64,000 bases of DNA from Candidatus Binatia bacterium (GCA_951813575.1 OX638375.1:310001-374000), one strand, 5' to 3'; positions 17,313 through 26,229 are shown, counted from the stretch's first letter. The notes: a model not told the origin generated them from the sequence alone. Numbers and translations: made by a program.

Positions 17313-17570
17313 ATGGAAATAGAGTGGACGCCGAAGGCGGTGAAGGACATGCGCTCTCTCCCTACCCGGGAGCGAAACCGGATTGTTGCAAGGATCGAAC
17401 AGTACGCTGACGAACCCGCGTCACACGCCCATCAGGTGGTCATGTTAACCGGGAGCACGTACAGGCGGATGCGAGTGGGCAGCTACCGGGTCATTTTCGA
17501 CCTCAAGAACGGAACGATGGCCGTAATGGTTGTCTTGCGAGTCAGGCATCGGAGGGAAGCGTATGGCTAA
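17313..17570 (+). CDS. RelE/ParE-superfamily toxin (HigB-like)
   Basis: 85-residue toxin of the RelE/ParE fold. Family hallmarks are the N-terminal EIEWTPKAVKDMRSL helix start, ARIEQYADEP, and the basic strand MRVGSYRVIFDL ending in VLRVRHRREAY, where Arg and His usually contribute to mRNA cleavage. The toxin gene comes first and overlaps the antitoxin start by 8 bp, the gene order of HigBA-type modules. Gyrase-targeting ParE activity cannot be excluded. Confidence 0.87.
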   Translation: MEIEWTPKAVKDMRSLPTRERNRIVARIEQYADEPASHAHQVVMLTGSTYRRMRVGSYRVIFDLKNGTMAVMVVLRVRHRREAYG

Positions 17571-17901
17571 GGCAGAGACCATCACTCTGAAACGTTCCGA
17601 TTATGATGCATTGGTGACCAGGAAAGAGGAGCTTGAGGACTTGTTGGCTGCTCGCGATGCGGACGACCGCCACCGCATTCCCCACGGGGTGGCACTCGCC
17701 ATCATGAACGGCGCAAGCCCTTGCACGGCGTTCCGGAAGCACCTTGGGATCACGCTGCGCGATCTTTCCAAGAAGACGGGGATCGCGACGAGCTACTTGT
17801 CCGAGGTCGAGCGCGGCGTCAAACCTGGGTCTACCTCAGTGCTTTCCCGGCTGGCAGGCGTGTTCGGCACGACCATTGATACATTGGTCGAGTTTGACTG
17901 A
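17563..17901 (+). CDS. XRE-family helix-turn-helix antitoxin (HigA-like)
   Basis: 112-residue antitoxin and repressor. An N-terminal helical region rich in charged residues (about 1-55) probably binds the toxin. The C-terminal half (about 57-110) is an XRE HTH with LRDLSKKTGIATSYLSEVERG. It begins inside the toxin gene with GGAGGG before the ATG. It should repress the pair through the palindrome at 17277-17295. Confidence 0.88.
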   Translation: MAKAETITLKRSDYDALVTRKEELEDLLAARDADDRHRIPHGVALAIMNGASPCTAFRKHLGITLRDLSKKTGIATSYLSEVERGVKPGSTSVLSRLAGVFGTTIDTLVEFD

Positions 17902-18021
17902 AACGCACGGATTCGGAGTGGCATGAGCGAGCCAGGTCCTGCATCGAATTCAGGCGCTTTCCAAGTGTTCCGACGCGCAATCGGTTGCTCAGTTAGAACC
18001 CGTTTGGATCCTGAAGGAAAG

Positions 18022-18095
18022 TGCCCCCGGCGAGACTCGAACTCACGACACCAGGATTAGGAATCCTGTGCTCTATCCTACTGAGCTACGGGGGC
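18022..18095 (-). tRNA. tRNA-Arg (anticodon CCT)
   Basis: On the minus strand the sequence folds as a full cloverleaf: 7-bp acceptor stem GCCCCCG/CGGGGGC, D arm with AGCTCAGTAGG, anticodon stem CAGGA/TCCTG around the loop TTCCTAA (anticodon CCT, reading AGG), and T arm GTGAG-TTCGAGT-CTCGC. The discriminator base is A. The 3' CCA is not encoded. Confidence 0.95.
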
Positions 18096-18164
18096 GTACA
18101 AGGAAGTCCCACGGCGCCTCGGGTCAGTGCGCGCATGCATCAAAGACGGGAGTCGCGTGCTGGC

Positions 18165-18193
18165 TTTCTGACACGGCCCCGCGCGGCTGTCAA
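18165..18193 (-). promoter_or_regulatory. Possible tRNA promoter
   Basis: On the minus strand, TTGACA (18188-18193) and CAGAAA (18165-18170) are 17 bp apart, about 70 bp before the tRNA 5' end. The -35 is perfect and the -10 weak. Confidence 0.3.
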
Positions 18194-18220
18194 ACGATAT
18201 CCGGGTTGTGTGCTCTGGTG

Positions 18221-18844
18221 CTACTCGTCCGGCGGCACCTGCATGCCGCGCTGCGCTGCGGGGCGGGCACCGATGGCGTCGAACCAGCGCTTGACCTGCG
18301 GGAAGTCGGCCAGGTCCACTTGGTGTCTCTCGTACCGGCCCACCCAGGGATAGGTGGCGATATCGGCCACCGAATATTCACCCGCCAGGTACTCGTGGTC
18401 GGACAGGCGTTTCTCCATCACTCCGTAAAGGCGGCGGGTTTCGTTCTTGTACCGGTCGATGCCATAGGGGACCTGCTCCTTGGCGCCGATGAAGTGGTGC
18501 GCCTGGCCGAACATCGGTCCGACCCCGCCCATCTGGAACATGAGCCACTGCATCACGTCGTAACGGGCGCGGGATTCCTCGGGCAGGAACCGGCCGCCGG
18601 CCTTCTCCGAAAGGTACAGGAGGATGGCGCCGGACTCGAACAGGCTATAGGGGCCGCCGCCGGGACCGTCGTGGTCGACGATTGCCGGGATCTTGTTGTT
18701 GGGGCTGATGGCCAGGAAGTCGGGCGCGAATTGCTCGTCCTTGCCGATGTTGATCAGGTGGACCTCGTAGGGCATCTCCAGCTCTTCGAGCATGATGGAG
18801 ACCTTGCGGCCATTGGGAGTTCTCCAGGTATACAGATCGATCAT
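18221..18844 (-). CDS. Glutathione S-transferase family protein (YfcG/YghU-like)
   Basis: 207-residue GST. The thioredoxin-like N-terminal domain begins MIDLYTWRTPNGRKV, as in the Nu-class disulfide-bond oxidoreductases, with the glutathione-binding NNKIPAIVDHD and SLFESGAILLYLSEK motifs. The helical C-terminal domain covers about 90-207 and includes YSVADIATYPWVGRY. It catalyses glutathione conjugation or disulfide reduction in the cytoplasm. It is the last protein gene of the leftward series starting at 28731. Confidence 0.92.
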   Translation of the reverse strand: MIDLYTWRTPNGRKVSIMLEELEMPYEVHLINIGKDEQFAPDFLAISPNNKIPAIVDHDGPGGGPYSLFESGAILLYLSEKAGGRFLPEESRARYDVMQWLMFQMGGVGPMFGQAHHFIGAKEQVPYGIDRYKNETRRLYGVMEKRLSDHEYLAGEYSVADIATYPWVGRYERHQVDLADFPQVKRWFDAIGARPAAQRGMQVPPDE

Positions 18845-18882
18845 GATGCCTCCTCAGGGTCCATCTTGACTCTCTTGGGGTT

Positions 18883-19329
18883 TCAACGCAACGGGTTCTG
18901 CCGTTTCTTGCTGATCCTCCCGGCGGCGAGCCCGGCCATGACCACGAGGAGGAACAGGACTACCGGGCGCGTCGTATACCCAACGACGGATTGCCGAATC
19001 CACGTGGACGGTCCTTGTCGTTTCGGCGGGACCCGGGCTCACCGCTCCCCGGGACCGCGGTGCGCCATCGTATGGCGCTCATGGTGCCCACTTGTGGCGG
19101 AGCGACCGTCAACCCGTGGTCCTGCGCGATTCCAGCGGGACTTGGGGTTCATGCTCGCGTCCGCCCCCGCTCCCATAAGCAGCAAGAGCACGAGCACGTT
19201 GACTCGACCGGACGGCGATGAAAAGACACTGCCGGCGATGAATCCCAGGATGAACAGCGCCACGGCGAAGCCGATGAGGAATGCCGTCTTGGCCGGGTTC
19301 TCGCGGGTCTCGAGGGTAGAGGTGCTTTC
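18883..19329 (-). pseudogene. Probable decayed small membrane-protein reading frame
   Basis: Directly after the oligopeptide ATPase stop, one frame stays open except for a single TGA at 19039 until 18883. Its first part has a clear hydrophobic helix (AFLIGFAVALFILGFIAG) and its end has another (VVLFLLVVMAGLAAG) followed by a basic tail RISKKRQNPLR. A GTG at 19263 could start the first part, but no ribosome site is visible. Two membrane segments in one frame broken by one stop suggest a degraded gene of about 148 codons. No family was recognised. Confidence 0.35.
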
Positions 19330-20352
19330 CTAGGCCTTGATGCACGCGACACTGTGGCCGTTTCTCTTCTCTACCAGCGGGATGGATTGCTCGGTGCACT
19401 CTGTCACGCCGATTGGACAGCGAGACGCGAAACGACAGCCCGGGCCGGGGTTCAAGGGTACCGCCGGCTCGCCCTCGAGCGGTCGCATTTGACCGGGGCG
19501 GCCAATCCGCGGGCGGGTGTCGAGAAGAGCCCGCGTGTAGGGGTGCAAGGGGCGTTGCATCACGACATCGGTTGAGCCTTCTTCCATGATCTTGCCGCCG
19601 TACATGACCAGGATACGGTCCGATACGTATTCGGCGACGTTGAGATCATGGGTGATGAAAACCATCGTAAGGCCAAGTCTTGTCCTGAGGTCCTGGAGGA
19701 GCGCCAGCACCTGGGCCTGAATGGACACGTCCAACGACGAGACCGGCTCGTCCGCCAGAATCAGCGACGGCTCCGTGGCCAGGGCTCTGGCAATGGCGAT
19801 TCGCTGCCGCTGGCCGCCACTGAACTCATGCGGGTAGCGTTCCAGGTGTTGTGAAGACAACCCCACCCGTTCCAGCAACTGGAGGACGCGTTCTCGCCGT
19901 GCCTCCCCATGGAGGCCGAAATGGATGGTCAATGCCCTGCCGATGATCATCTCGGTGCGCATGCGAGGGTTCAGGGAAGAGAAAGGGTCCTGAAAGATGA
20001 ACTGGATTTCCTTGCGAAGCGCCTTCATTTCGCCGGTCGACGCTTTCAGGACGTCCCGCCCGGCGAGCCACACCTCGCCGGCCATCACGGGGAGCAACCT
20101 CGCGACGAGCTTGGCCGTCGTGGACTTGCCCGAACCACTCTCCCCCACCAGGCCGATGGTCTCGCCCCTGGCGACCTCGAACGAAACCCCGTCGACGGCC
20201 TTTACGGTACGCGGACCATACAGGAGCCGCCGAAAGGTCCCGCCGCTCACGTCGAAATGCTTGACCACGTCGCGGACGCTGAGCAACGGGCGGGCACTCT
20301 CTGCCGTGCCGGGAACCTCCATCATGCGCAGTTCAGTCTCCACGTCGGTCAC
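19330..20352 (-). CDS. Oligopeptide ABC importer ATPase, OppF/DppF-like
   Basis: Second ATPase (340 residues) of the importer encoded at 19330-24974. Walker A GESGSGKST, signature EFSGGQRQR, Walker B LILADEPVSSLD, switch FITHDLNVA, and the C-terminal CRFASRCPIGVTEC cysteine motif of oligopeptide ATPases are all present. The start is taken as GTG at 20352, which overlaps the OppD stop in GTGA. The open frame continues upstream through the partner gene by chance. Confidence 0.92.
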   Translation of the reverse strand: MTDVETELRMMEVPGTAESARPLLSVRDVVKHFDVSGGTFRRLLYGPRTVKAVDGVSFEVARGETIGLVGESGSGKSTTAKLVARLLPVMAGEVWLAGRDVLKASTGEMKALRKEIQFIFQDPFSSLNPRMRTEMIIGRALTIHFGLHGEARRERVLQLLERVGLSSQHLERYPHEFSGGQRQRIAIARALATEPSLILADEPVSSLDVSIQAQVLALLQDLRTRLGLTMVFITHDLNVAEYVSDRILVMYGGKIMEEGSTDVVMQRPLHPYTRALLDTRPRIGRPGQMRPLEGEPAVPLNPGPGCRFASRCPIGVTECTEQSIPLVEKRNGHSVACIKA

Positions 20353-21332
20353 TTTCGCATGGCTGACAAGGGATAGTGACACGCATACGCATGCCCTTTT
20401 TCCGCCGGGGAACTCGCCGATGATCGGGACAGCGAGGGGACGTCCCTGCCGCACCGGGGCTGGGCGTAGGCACAACGCGGGTGGAAGCGGCAACCCGGCG
20501 GCGGTGACCGCAGGTCGAAGATGGTGCCGCCAATGCCCTCCAACGGCTGGCCCCGTTGGGGGATGGAGCCGATGAGCCCGGCCGTATAGGGGTGCCTGGG
20601 GGCGGTGAATATCGTATCCGTGCTGCCCACTTCCAACAACTGGGCTCCGTAGAGAACGGCGGCCCGAGTGCAAAGCTCCGACACGACGGCCAGATCATGG
20701 GAGATGAACAGCAGCGCCAGGCTCAAGTCCTGTTGAAGCTGCCCCAGCAGAGACAGGATCTGGGCCTGGATCGTGACGTCCACGGCCGTGGTGGGTTCGT
20801 CGGCTATCAGCAGTGATGGTCCACATGCCAGCGCGGCGGCGATGGTTACGCGCTGGCGCATCCCCCCGCTGAATTCGTGCGGGTACTTGTTGAACATCTC
20901 CCGGGCGCCGGGCAGCTTGACGCGCTCGAACATCTCGATGGTGCTGCGCCGCGCTTCCGCGTGGCTGAAGTGAAGGTGATGGCGATAGACTTCCGCCACC
21001 TGTTCGCCCACCGTGTAGCCCGGGTTGAGGCTGGTCATGGGCTCCTGGAACACCATGCCGATCCTGCGCCCGCGAATGGACTCCATGGCGGACTCGTCCC
21101 GGGTTACGAGATCCTGGCCGTCGAACCAGATCTGCCCGCTCGTGATCCTGGCCGCCGGATCGAGCAGGCGCATGATGGACAGCGCGGTCACGGTCTTGCC
21201 CGATCCCGATTCCCCCACGATGCCCAGGGCCTCGCCCGGCTCCAGGGTGAACGAAACGTCGTCCACCGCCCGCAGGCTCTCCACGCCGAGGTTGAAGTCG
21301 ACGGTCAGGTTGTGCACCTCGAGCAAGGCCAT
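20349..21332 (-). CDS. Oligopeptide ABC importer ATPase, OppD/DppD-like
   Basis: First ATPase (327 residues). It begins MALLEVHNLTVDF and has Walker A GESGSGKTV, signature EFSGGMRQR, Walker B LLIADEPTTAVD, switch FISHDLAVV and a C-terminal CRFHPRC...CG cysteine tail. ATG 21332 overlaps the stop of the permease gene (TGATG), and its own stop overlaps the OppF-like GTG, so the proteins are translationally coupled. Confidence 0.93.
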   Translation of the reverse strand: MALLEVHNLTVDFNLGVESLRAVDDVSFTLEPGEALGIVGESGSGKTVTALSIMRLLDPAARITSGQIWFDGQDLVTRDESAMESIRGRRIGMVFQEPMTSLNPGYTVGEQVAEVYRHHLHFSHAEARRSTIEMFERVKLPGAREMFNKYPHEFSGGMRQRVTIAAALACGPSLLIADEPTTAVDVTIQAQILSLLGQLQQDLSLALLFISHDLAVVSELCTRAAVLYGAQLLEVGSTDTIFTAPRHPYTAGLIGSIPQRGQPLEGIGGTIFDLRSPPPGCRFHPRCAYAQPRCGRDVPSLSRSSASSPAEKGHAYACHYPLSAMRK

Positions 21333-22252
21333 CAGCGCATCCCTCCCCGGCGCCGGGTGCGGGGATCCAGGTGGTCCCGGATCGCGTCTCCGATCAGCAC
21401 GAAGCTCAGCACGGTCAGCGCCAGCGCCGCGCCGGGAAAGATCGCAAGCCAGGGGGCCTCCTCGAGCCATTGCTGCGCATCGTTCAGCAGGCCGCCCCAA
21501 CTGATGGTGGGCGGGACCAGGCCCAAGCCCAGGAAGCTCAGGGAAGCCTCCACGGTCACGGCGCTGGCGAAGTCCAGCGTCACCTGCACCGCCAGGGGCG
21601 GAAGCACGTTGGGCAGGATGTAGAGGAACAGGATGGCCAGCCGCCCTTCACCGATGGCGTGGGCGGCCTCGACGTATTCCCTCTCCTTCTGGTCGAGCAC
21701 GCTGCCGCGGATGATGCGCGCGTAGCGCGGGATCGAGCTGAAGGCGATGGCGAACCACAATGACACGACCGATGGTCCCATCAGAACCACCAGGACGATG
21801 GCCAGGAGCCGGGCAGGGAACGCGATGATGGCGTCCATGCATCTCTGGGTCACGTCATCCACGAGGCCGCCGATGTAGCTCGTGACCGCCCCGAGCGGCG
21901 CGCCGATCAACAGCGCCAGCAGGGCGGCGCCGATGGCGACCCTGAAACTGATGGAAGCGCCGGCGAGGACCCGCGACAACAGGTCCCTTCCGCTGCGGTC
22001 CGTGCCCATCCAATGGGACCAGCTCGGCGCCGCGAACCGGTTCCGGACATTGGGCTGGTCGGGTTCGTAGGGGACGAGCCGCGGACCCACGAACGCGGCG
22101 AACAGCATGACCACGAGCAGGATCATGCCCACCATGGCGCGCCGGTCACGCAGGAAGAACCCGGTGACGCGCTGCGTCAGCGTTTCCTGGCGCCATGTCG
22201 GCGCCGCCGTTGGTTCGGCGCCGGAAACGGCATCCATCGGGTTCGTGTTCAT
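21332..22252 (-). CDS. Oligopeptide ABC permease, OppC/DppC-like
   Basis: 306-residue inner-membrane permease. The N-terminal cytoplasmic tail, first helix (about residues 38-58) and the motif GTDRSGRDLLSRVLAG are followed by the coupling loop around REYVEAAHAIGEGR, with SFLGLGLVPP near the end, as in DppC. ATG 22252 is the first ATG before the family N-terminus. It is coupled to the downstream OppD-like gene. Confidence 0.92.
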   Translation of the reverse strand: MNTNPMDAVSGAEPTAAPTWRQETLTQRVTGFFLRDRRAMVGMILLVVMLFAAFVGPRLVPYEPDQPNVRNRFAAPSWSHWMGTDRSGRDLLSRVLAGASISFRVAIGAALLALLIGAPLGAVTSYIGGLVDDVTQRCMDAIIAFPARLLAIVLVVLMGPSVVSLWFAIAFSSIPRYARIIRGSVLDQKEREYVEAAHAIGEGRLAILFLYILPNVLPPLAVQVTLDFASAVTVEASLSFLGLGLVPPTISWGGLLNDAQQWLEEAPWLAIFPGAALALTVLSFVLIGDAIRDHLDPRTRRRGGMR

Positions 22253-22296
22253 CGCCTTGCCATGACTGAGAGCAAACAGCCGCTTCGTACTCCGTC

Positions 22297-23265
22297 CTAC
22301 GCCGTCGCGTACCGTATCCGCGGGTTGAGGTACGCGTAAATCAGATCCACGAAGAAATTGACGACGACCACGAGCACCACCATCCACAGGACCACCGCCT
22401 GGATGACCGGGAAGTCGCGGGCGTAGATCGCTTCGATCAACAGCCGGGAGAGACCGGGGTAGCTGAAGAGCGTCTCGATGACGGTGGAGCCTCCCAAGAG
22501 CCGCGCGGTATTCAAGCCGACCACGGTCACGGTGGCTATCAGCGAGTTTTTCAGCACGTGCTTCCAGATCACCAGTTGGCCCGGCAATCCCTTGGCGCGA
22601 GCGGTGCGCACGTAGTCTTGATGCAGTTGGTCGAGAAAGTCCGTGCGCTGGAACCTGAGGATGTTGGCCGCCACGTCGAGACCCAGCACGGTCGCGGGCA
22701 TGATCAGGTGCTTGAGGAATCGCAGGAAGTCTTCCTGCGGGGCCACGTAGCCGATAGAAGGCAGCCACCCCAAGTAGATCGCGAACACCAGGATCACGAT
22801 CATGCCGAACCAGAACCCCGGCACGGCGACCCCGAACAGCACGAAGCCGGACGCCAAGTGGTCGACCCATGTGTCGTTCTTCACCGCCGCCCATACGCCG
22901 AAGGGCACCGCGACGGCGATGGCGATGAGCAGGGAGGCGGTCCCGAGGTACAGGGTGGCGGGCACCCTCGACACCACGACGTCGATCACCGGAACCCGAA
23001 AGACCACGGATTTGCCGAAGTCTCCCTGCAAAGCGTCGCCGAGCCAATAGAGGTATTGAATGGGAATCGGACGATCCAGGCGAAGCTCCCGGAACATCCG
23101 GTCGTAGATTTCATGAGGCACCGCGGTGACGTCGTCGGCGTAGTAGCCGAGCATGCTCAGGACGGGATCACCGGGGATGATGATGATCAGGACGAAGACC
23201 GCCACCGTCACCAACAGGACGGTGGGAATCATCTGGAGAGCGCGGAGCAGCGTGTAGCGGATCAT
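22297..23265 (-). CDS. Oligopeptide ABC permease, OppB/DppB-like
   Basis: 322-residue permease starting with the DppB-type helix MIRYTLLRALQMIPTV and ending YAYLNPRIRY. It has the DxDFGKSVVFRVPV periplasmic loop and a coupling loop around RTARAKGLPGQLVIWKHVLKN. ATG 23265 is preferred over a GTG at 23286 because the GTG lies in a hairpin and adds only seven non-family residues. Neither start has a strong ribosome site. Confidence 0.91.
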   Translation of the reverse strand: MIRYTLLRALQMIPTVLLVTVAVFVLIIIIPGDPVLSMLGYYADDVTAVPHEIYDRMFRELRLDRPIPIQYLYWLGDALQGDFGKSVVFRVPVIDVVVSRVPATLYLGTASLLIAIAVAVPFGVWAAVKNDTWVDHLASGFVLFGVAVPGFWFGMIVILVFAIYLGWLPSIGYVAPQEDFLRFLKHLIMPATVLGLDVAANILRFQRTDFLDQLHQDYVRTARAKGLPGQLVIWKHVLKNSLIATVTVVGLNTARLLGGSTVIETLFSYPGLSRLLIEAIYARDFPVIQAVVLWMVVLVVVVNFFVDLIYAYLNPRIRYATA

Positions 23266-23272
23266 GCGCTTC

Positions 23273-23312
23273 GTGGGAGCCGCCACGCACCTTCAGCGGC
23301 GGCGGCTCCCAC
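23273..23312 (-). promoter_or_regulatory. Strong hairpin between receptor and permease genes
   Basis: A perfect 12-bp inverted repeat, GTGGGAGCCGCC (23273-23284) against GGCGGCTCCCAC (23301-23312), with a 16-nt loop, lies 8 bp from the OppB-like start. It probably limits permease expression relative to the receptor or protects the receptor mRNA. It may be a REP-like dispersed element. Confidence 0.6.
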
Positions 23313-23357
23313 TTTCGTGACAAAATGCCAACCGTTACGTTCTCATGTTGAAGGTGA

Positions 23358-24974
23358 CTACTTTTCGATCCAGGTCCGATGCAGACCTCCCAGGGCGTTC
23401 CGGTACTCCTGGCCGGGCCCCCGCTGCCAGTCCTTGACCTTGTCCCGCCAGCCGAAGTTGCGGTTGTTGGACCATCCTATCCCGTACTGCATCATCTCGT
23501 CCGCGAACACGGCTTTGACGATCTTGCCGTAGATCTTGACCCGCTCGGCCCGGTCGGAGGCCGTGGGATACGAGGAGATCAGGGCGTCCATGTCCGGGTT
23601 GCAGTAGCCCGTGCGCGAACGGCGCACCTTTCCCTTCTCGCACACGTAGTTGATGGTCTCTTCCAGCCCCGGTTCACCCCTGAAACGGCCGCTCGACATG
23701 AGCAGGCTGAAATCGCCCTTGCCCAGGCGTTCATAGAAGATGGTCGACTCCACCGGAGCCATCTTGATATTAAGGCCCGCCTGCGCCGCCTGGCGCACGA
23801 TGGCTTCGCCAAGGGCAACCTCCTGCCCCAGGGTCATGTTGAGCGACAACGGTTCGCCGTTGTAGCCGGCCTCCTTGAGCAACTGACGCGCGCGCTTGAC
23901 GTCCCGTTCATAGGACGGAAGGTTGGCGGTACCCGCGCGGAGCCAGTCCGAGTCCGGAGGCACCGCGAGAGGAAGGGGATCGCCTACACCGAGGAAGCCT
24001 TCCTCGACAGTGGCTTCCCGGTCCAGCGACAGGATGAAGGCTTCCCGGACGCGCTTGTCACTCGTCCACTTTCCCTTGGTGTTGAAGTAGAGCTGCCGAA
24101 AGCCGGCGCCGCCGACGGCCCTGGTCTTGATGCCCGTGATCCTGCCTTTCTTCACCCGTTCCGCGAACGACGGCCTCAGCCGATCCGCCATGTTCACGTC
24201 GCCGGCGCGCAACGCGTTCTGCCGGGCCGCCTTGTTGGTAATGATCCGGAACCGGAGCCCTTCCAGGTAGGGCGTGCCGTCCCAGTAATCGTCGAACCGC
24301 TTGAATTCCACCTGGGTTCCCGGCGTCCAGTTCACGAACTGGAAGGGGCCGGTGCCCGGCGGAGGATTGCCTTCGATCTCCCCTACCTTGCCGCCCAGGG
24401 AGTTCTTCGGGACGATGGTGCCGTTCTGGATGCTGCTGAGCACGTGAGGGAAGAGCGCTCGCGGTCCCACCATCTTGAACTTGACCGTGTACGGGTCCAC
24501 GGCCTCGACCTTGGCGATGTTGTCGGAAAGCACCGTATTCGCGTAGGCGCCATTGGCCGGGTTCAGTATGTAGTTGTAGCACCAGATCCAGTCGGCGGAG
24601 GTCATTTCGGCTCCATTGTGGAACTTGACGCCGCGCCTGAGCTTGAAGGTCCACTCGCTGGCGTCGGCGTTGGGTTCCCAGCTCTCCGCCAGGATGCCGT
24701 GCAGGTTGCCGGCGAGGTCGTACATGGTGATGGGTTCCCACATCATCATCTTGATGAACTCGTCCACCGAGGTCACCCGCGTGAACGGATGCTTGGTGTT
24801 CATGTCCTTGGAGCTGCCGATGGTGAGAATCCCGCCCTGGCGCTGCTCCCAGGCCTCCGGTTTGGAGGCCGCAACGCCCGTGGCCGGCGTGCCAATGGCC
24901 GCCGCAGCCACGGCGACGAGCCAAACTCCGATCAGAAACATGGAAACGAAATGGCAACGTTTACGAAGCTTCAT
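23358..24974 (-). CDS. Peptide-type ABC substrate-binding protein
   Basis: Periplasmic receptor of 538 residues, SBP_bac_5 family, for the importer 19330-23265. A Sec signal peptide (MKLRKR, hydrophobic core, cleavage near GVAAS) is followed by GGILTIGSSKDMNTKHPFTRV and EPITMYDLAGNLHGILAESWEP-type family blocks. The ATG follows AGGGGGTG and overlaps the SDR stop in ATGA, so the receptor is translated together with a catabolic enzyme. That suggests the importer brings in the substrate of the enzymes encoded upstream. Confidence 0.92.
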   Translation of the reverse strand: MKLRKRCHFVSMFLIGVWLVAVAAAAIGTPATGVAASKPEAWEQRQGGILTIGSSKDMNTKHPFTRVTSVDEFIKMMMWEPITMYDLAGNLHGILAESWEPNADASEWTFKLRRGVKFHNGAEMTSADWIWCYNYILNPANGAYANTVLSDNIAKVEAVDPYTVKFKMVGPRALFPHVLSSIQNGTIVPKNSLGGKVGEIEGNPPPGTGPFQFVNWTPGTQVEFKRFDDYWDGTPYLEGLRFRIITNKAARQNALRAGDVNMADRLRPSFAERVKKGRITGIKTRAVGGAGFRQLYFNTKGKWTSDKRVREAFILSLDREATVEEGFLGVGDPLPLAVPPDSDWLRAGTANLPSYERDVKRARQLLKEAGYNGEPLSLNMTLGQEVALGEAIVRQAAQAGLNIKMAPVESTIFYERLGKGDFSLLMSSGRFRGEPGLEETINYVCEKGKVRRSRTGYCNPDMDALISSYPTASDRAERVKIYGKIVKAVFADEMMQYGIGWSNNRNFGWRDKVKDWQRGPGQEYRNALGGLHRTWIEK

Positions 24975-25747
24975 CTCTCACCCCCTGGTTCCGGCAATCT
25001 TTCGACTGCAACTCCGGCCCGCTTGCGGCCGGCGGTAGCTCCTCCGTCAAGCACTAAGGTCGCCCCTGTCATGTACTTGGCTTCCACGGACGCAAGATAG
25101 GTCACGAGGGAAGCCACGTCATCGATGGTGCCGCCACGGCCCACGGGTATGTGGGCCGTGTTCCCGCCGCCTTGGGTCCGATGCTGGATGGAACCCGGGG
25201 AGATGCAGTTGACCGTGATTCCGAAGGGTCCGGCCTCGAGTGCCAGCACCCTTGTCAGCATCGCCAGTGCGGCCTTGGTGACCGCGTAGGCTCCGCCGCC
25301 GACGTACGGGGAAACACCACTGACCGATCCGATGTTGACGATGGTCCCCGCGCCCTGCTTTTTCATATGCGGCAAGGCCCGTTGGCTGCAGAGGAAGGCC
25401 CCGGTCACGTTGACCCGGAACGCCTCATTCCAGGCCGTAACGTCCATCTCCTCCACGGTGGCCGTGGGGTGGATGGCGGCATTGTTGCACAAGAGATCGA
25501 GGCGGCCGAAGCGCTCGATGGCCGTTTCGATGGCCTCAGCGGAACCGGCTTCCGTCCCGATATCGGCTTCGACCACCACCGTTGGAGCCTCGTAGCCGCC
25601 CAGGCTCTCCGCCGCCCCGGCGCAGGCGTCAGCGCTCCAGTCGGCCGCCACCACCGCCATGCCCTGCTCGGCCACCCGGCGCGCGATACCCAGCCCGATG
25701 CCGCTCGCCCCGCCCGTGACCACTGCGACTCGCCGGCTGCTCTCCAA
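24971..25747 (-). CDS. Short-chain dehydrogenase/reductase
   Basis: 258-residue classical SDR, a cytoplasmic NAD(P)-dependent alcohol dehydrogenase or ketoreductase. The glycine motif TGGASGIGLGIA is near the N-terminus, followed by NNAAIHP, catalytic Ser in NIGSVSGVS, and YAVTKAAL with the Tyr-Lys pair. The best start is TTG at 25747: GGGAGG lies 6 nt upstream and the family N-terminus follows. Four-base overlap with the receptor gene downstream; 27 bp from the VOC gene upstream. Confidence 0.92.
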   Translation of the reverse strand: MESSRRVAVVTGGASGIGLGIARRVAEQGMAVVAADWSADACAGAAESLGGYEAPTVVVEADIGTEAGSAEAIETAIERFGRLDLLCNNAAIHPTATVEEMDVTAWNEAFRVNVTGAFLCSQRALPHMKKQGAGTIVNIGSVSGVSPYVGGGAYAVTKAALAMLTRVLALEAGPFGITVNCISPGSIQHRTQGGGNTAHIPVGRGGTIDDVASLVTYLASVEAKYMTGATLVLDGGATAGRKRAGVAVERLPEPGGER

Positions 25748-25774
25748 AGCTGTCCTCCCTGCGTCCCGGAGACG

Positions 25775-26185
25775 TTACCCGGCCTCGTAGGACATGATCT
25801 CGATGAGGTTGTCGTCCGGATCCCGGATGTACACGCTGGTGGCCCGCCCTCTGCCTCCGGACCGGGGTGACGGTCCCGAGCGCACGGGTATGTCGTTCTC
25901 CTTCAGGAAGTCCAGGATGTCCTGCACCGTCCCGTCCCAGGTGAGGCAGAAGTCCATGGACCCCGGGGCGTAGTTCGGCGCCCCCGACGGGCTCTCGATC
26001 TCATAACGATCCGCCGCATAGAACTTGATGAGCTGGGTATCGTTGATGCGGAACACGGGCCGCGACGATTCCCCTCCCGCCTTGGACTGCCAGGACTCCT
26101 TGAGGCCCAGTTTGCGGTAGAAGGCGACCGACTCGTCCATGTCCTTGACGATGATGACCCAGTGATCGATCCCGGAGATGCCCAT
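25775..26185 (-). CDS. Single-domain VOC (glyoxalase/bleomycin resistance) protein
   Basis: 136-residue VOC module. ISGIDHWVIIVKDMDESVAFY gives the first metal-ligand His, and DPDDNLIEIMSY the C-terminal Glu. It is likely an isomerase, lyase or dioxygenase of the same catabolic route as the SDR 27 bp downstream. A dispersed inverted repeat separates it from the amidohydrolase gene. The specific reaction cannot be assigned. Confidence 0.87.
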   Translation of the reverse strand: MGISGIDHWVIIVKDMDESVAFYRKLGLKESWQSKAGGESSRPVFRINDTQLIKFYAADRYEIESPSGAPNYAPGSMDFCLTWDGTVQDILDFLKENDIPVRSGPSPRSGGRGRATSVYIRDPDDNLIEIMSYEAG

Positions 26186-26229
26186 GATCGCCTCGTTCCG
26201 GACCGGCTAGGAGCCTGTCGGATTTTGGC

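Noticed and set aside
17313..18095. Genomic island integrated at the tRNA-Arg gene
   Set aside because: The toxin-antitoxin pair is beside the tRNA 3' end, but no integrase gene and no copy of the tRNA 3' end were noticed nearby.
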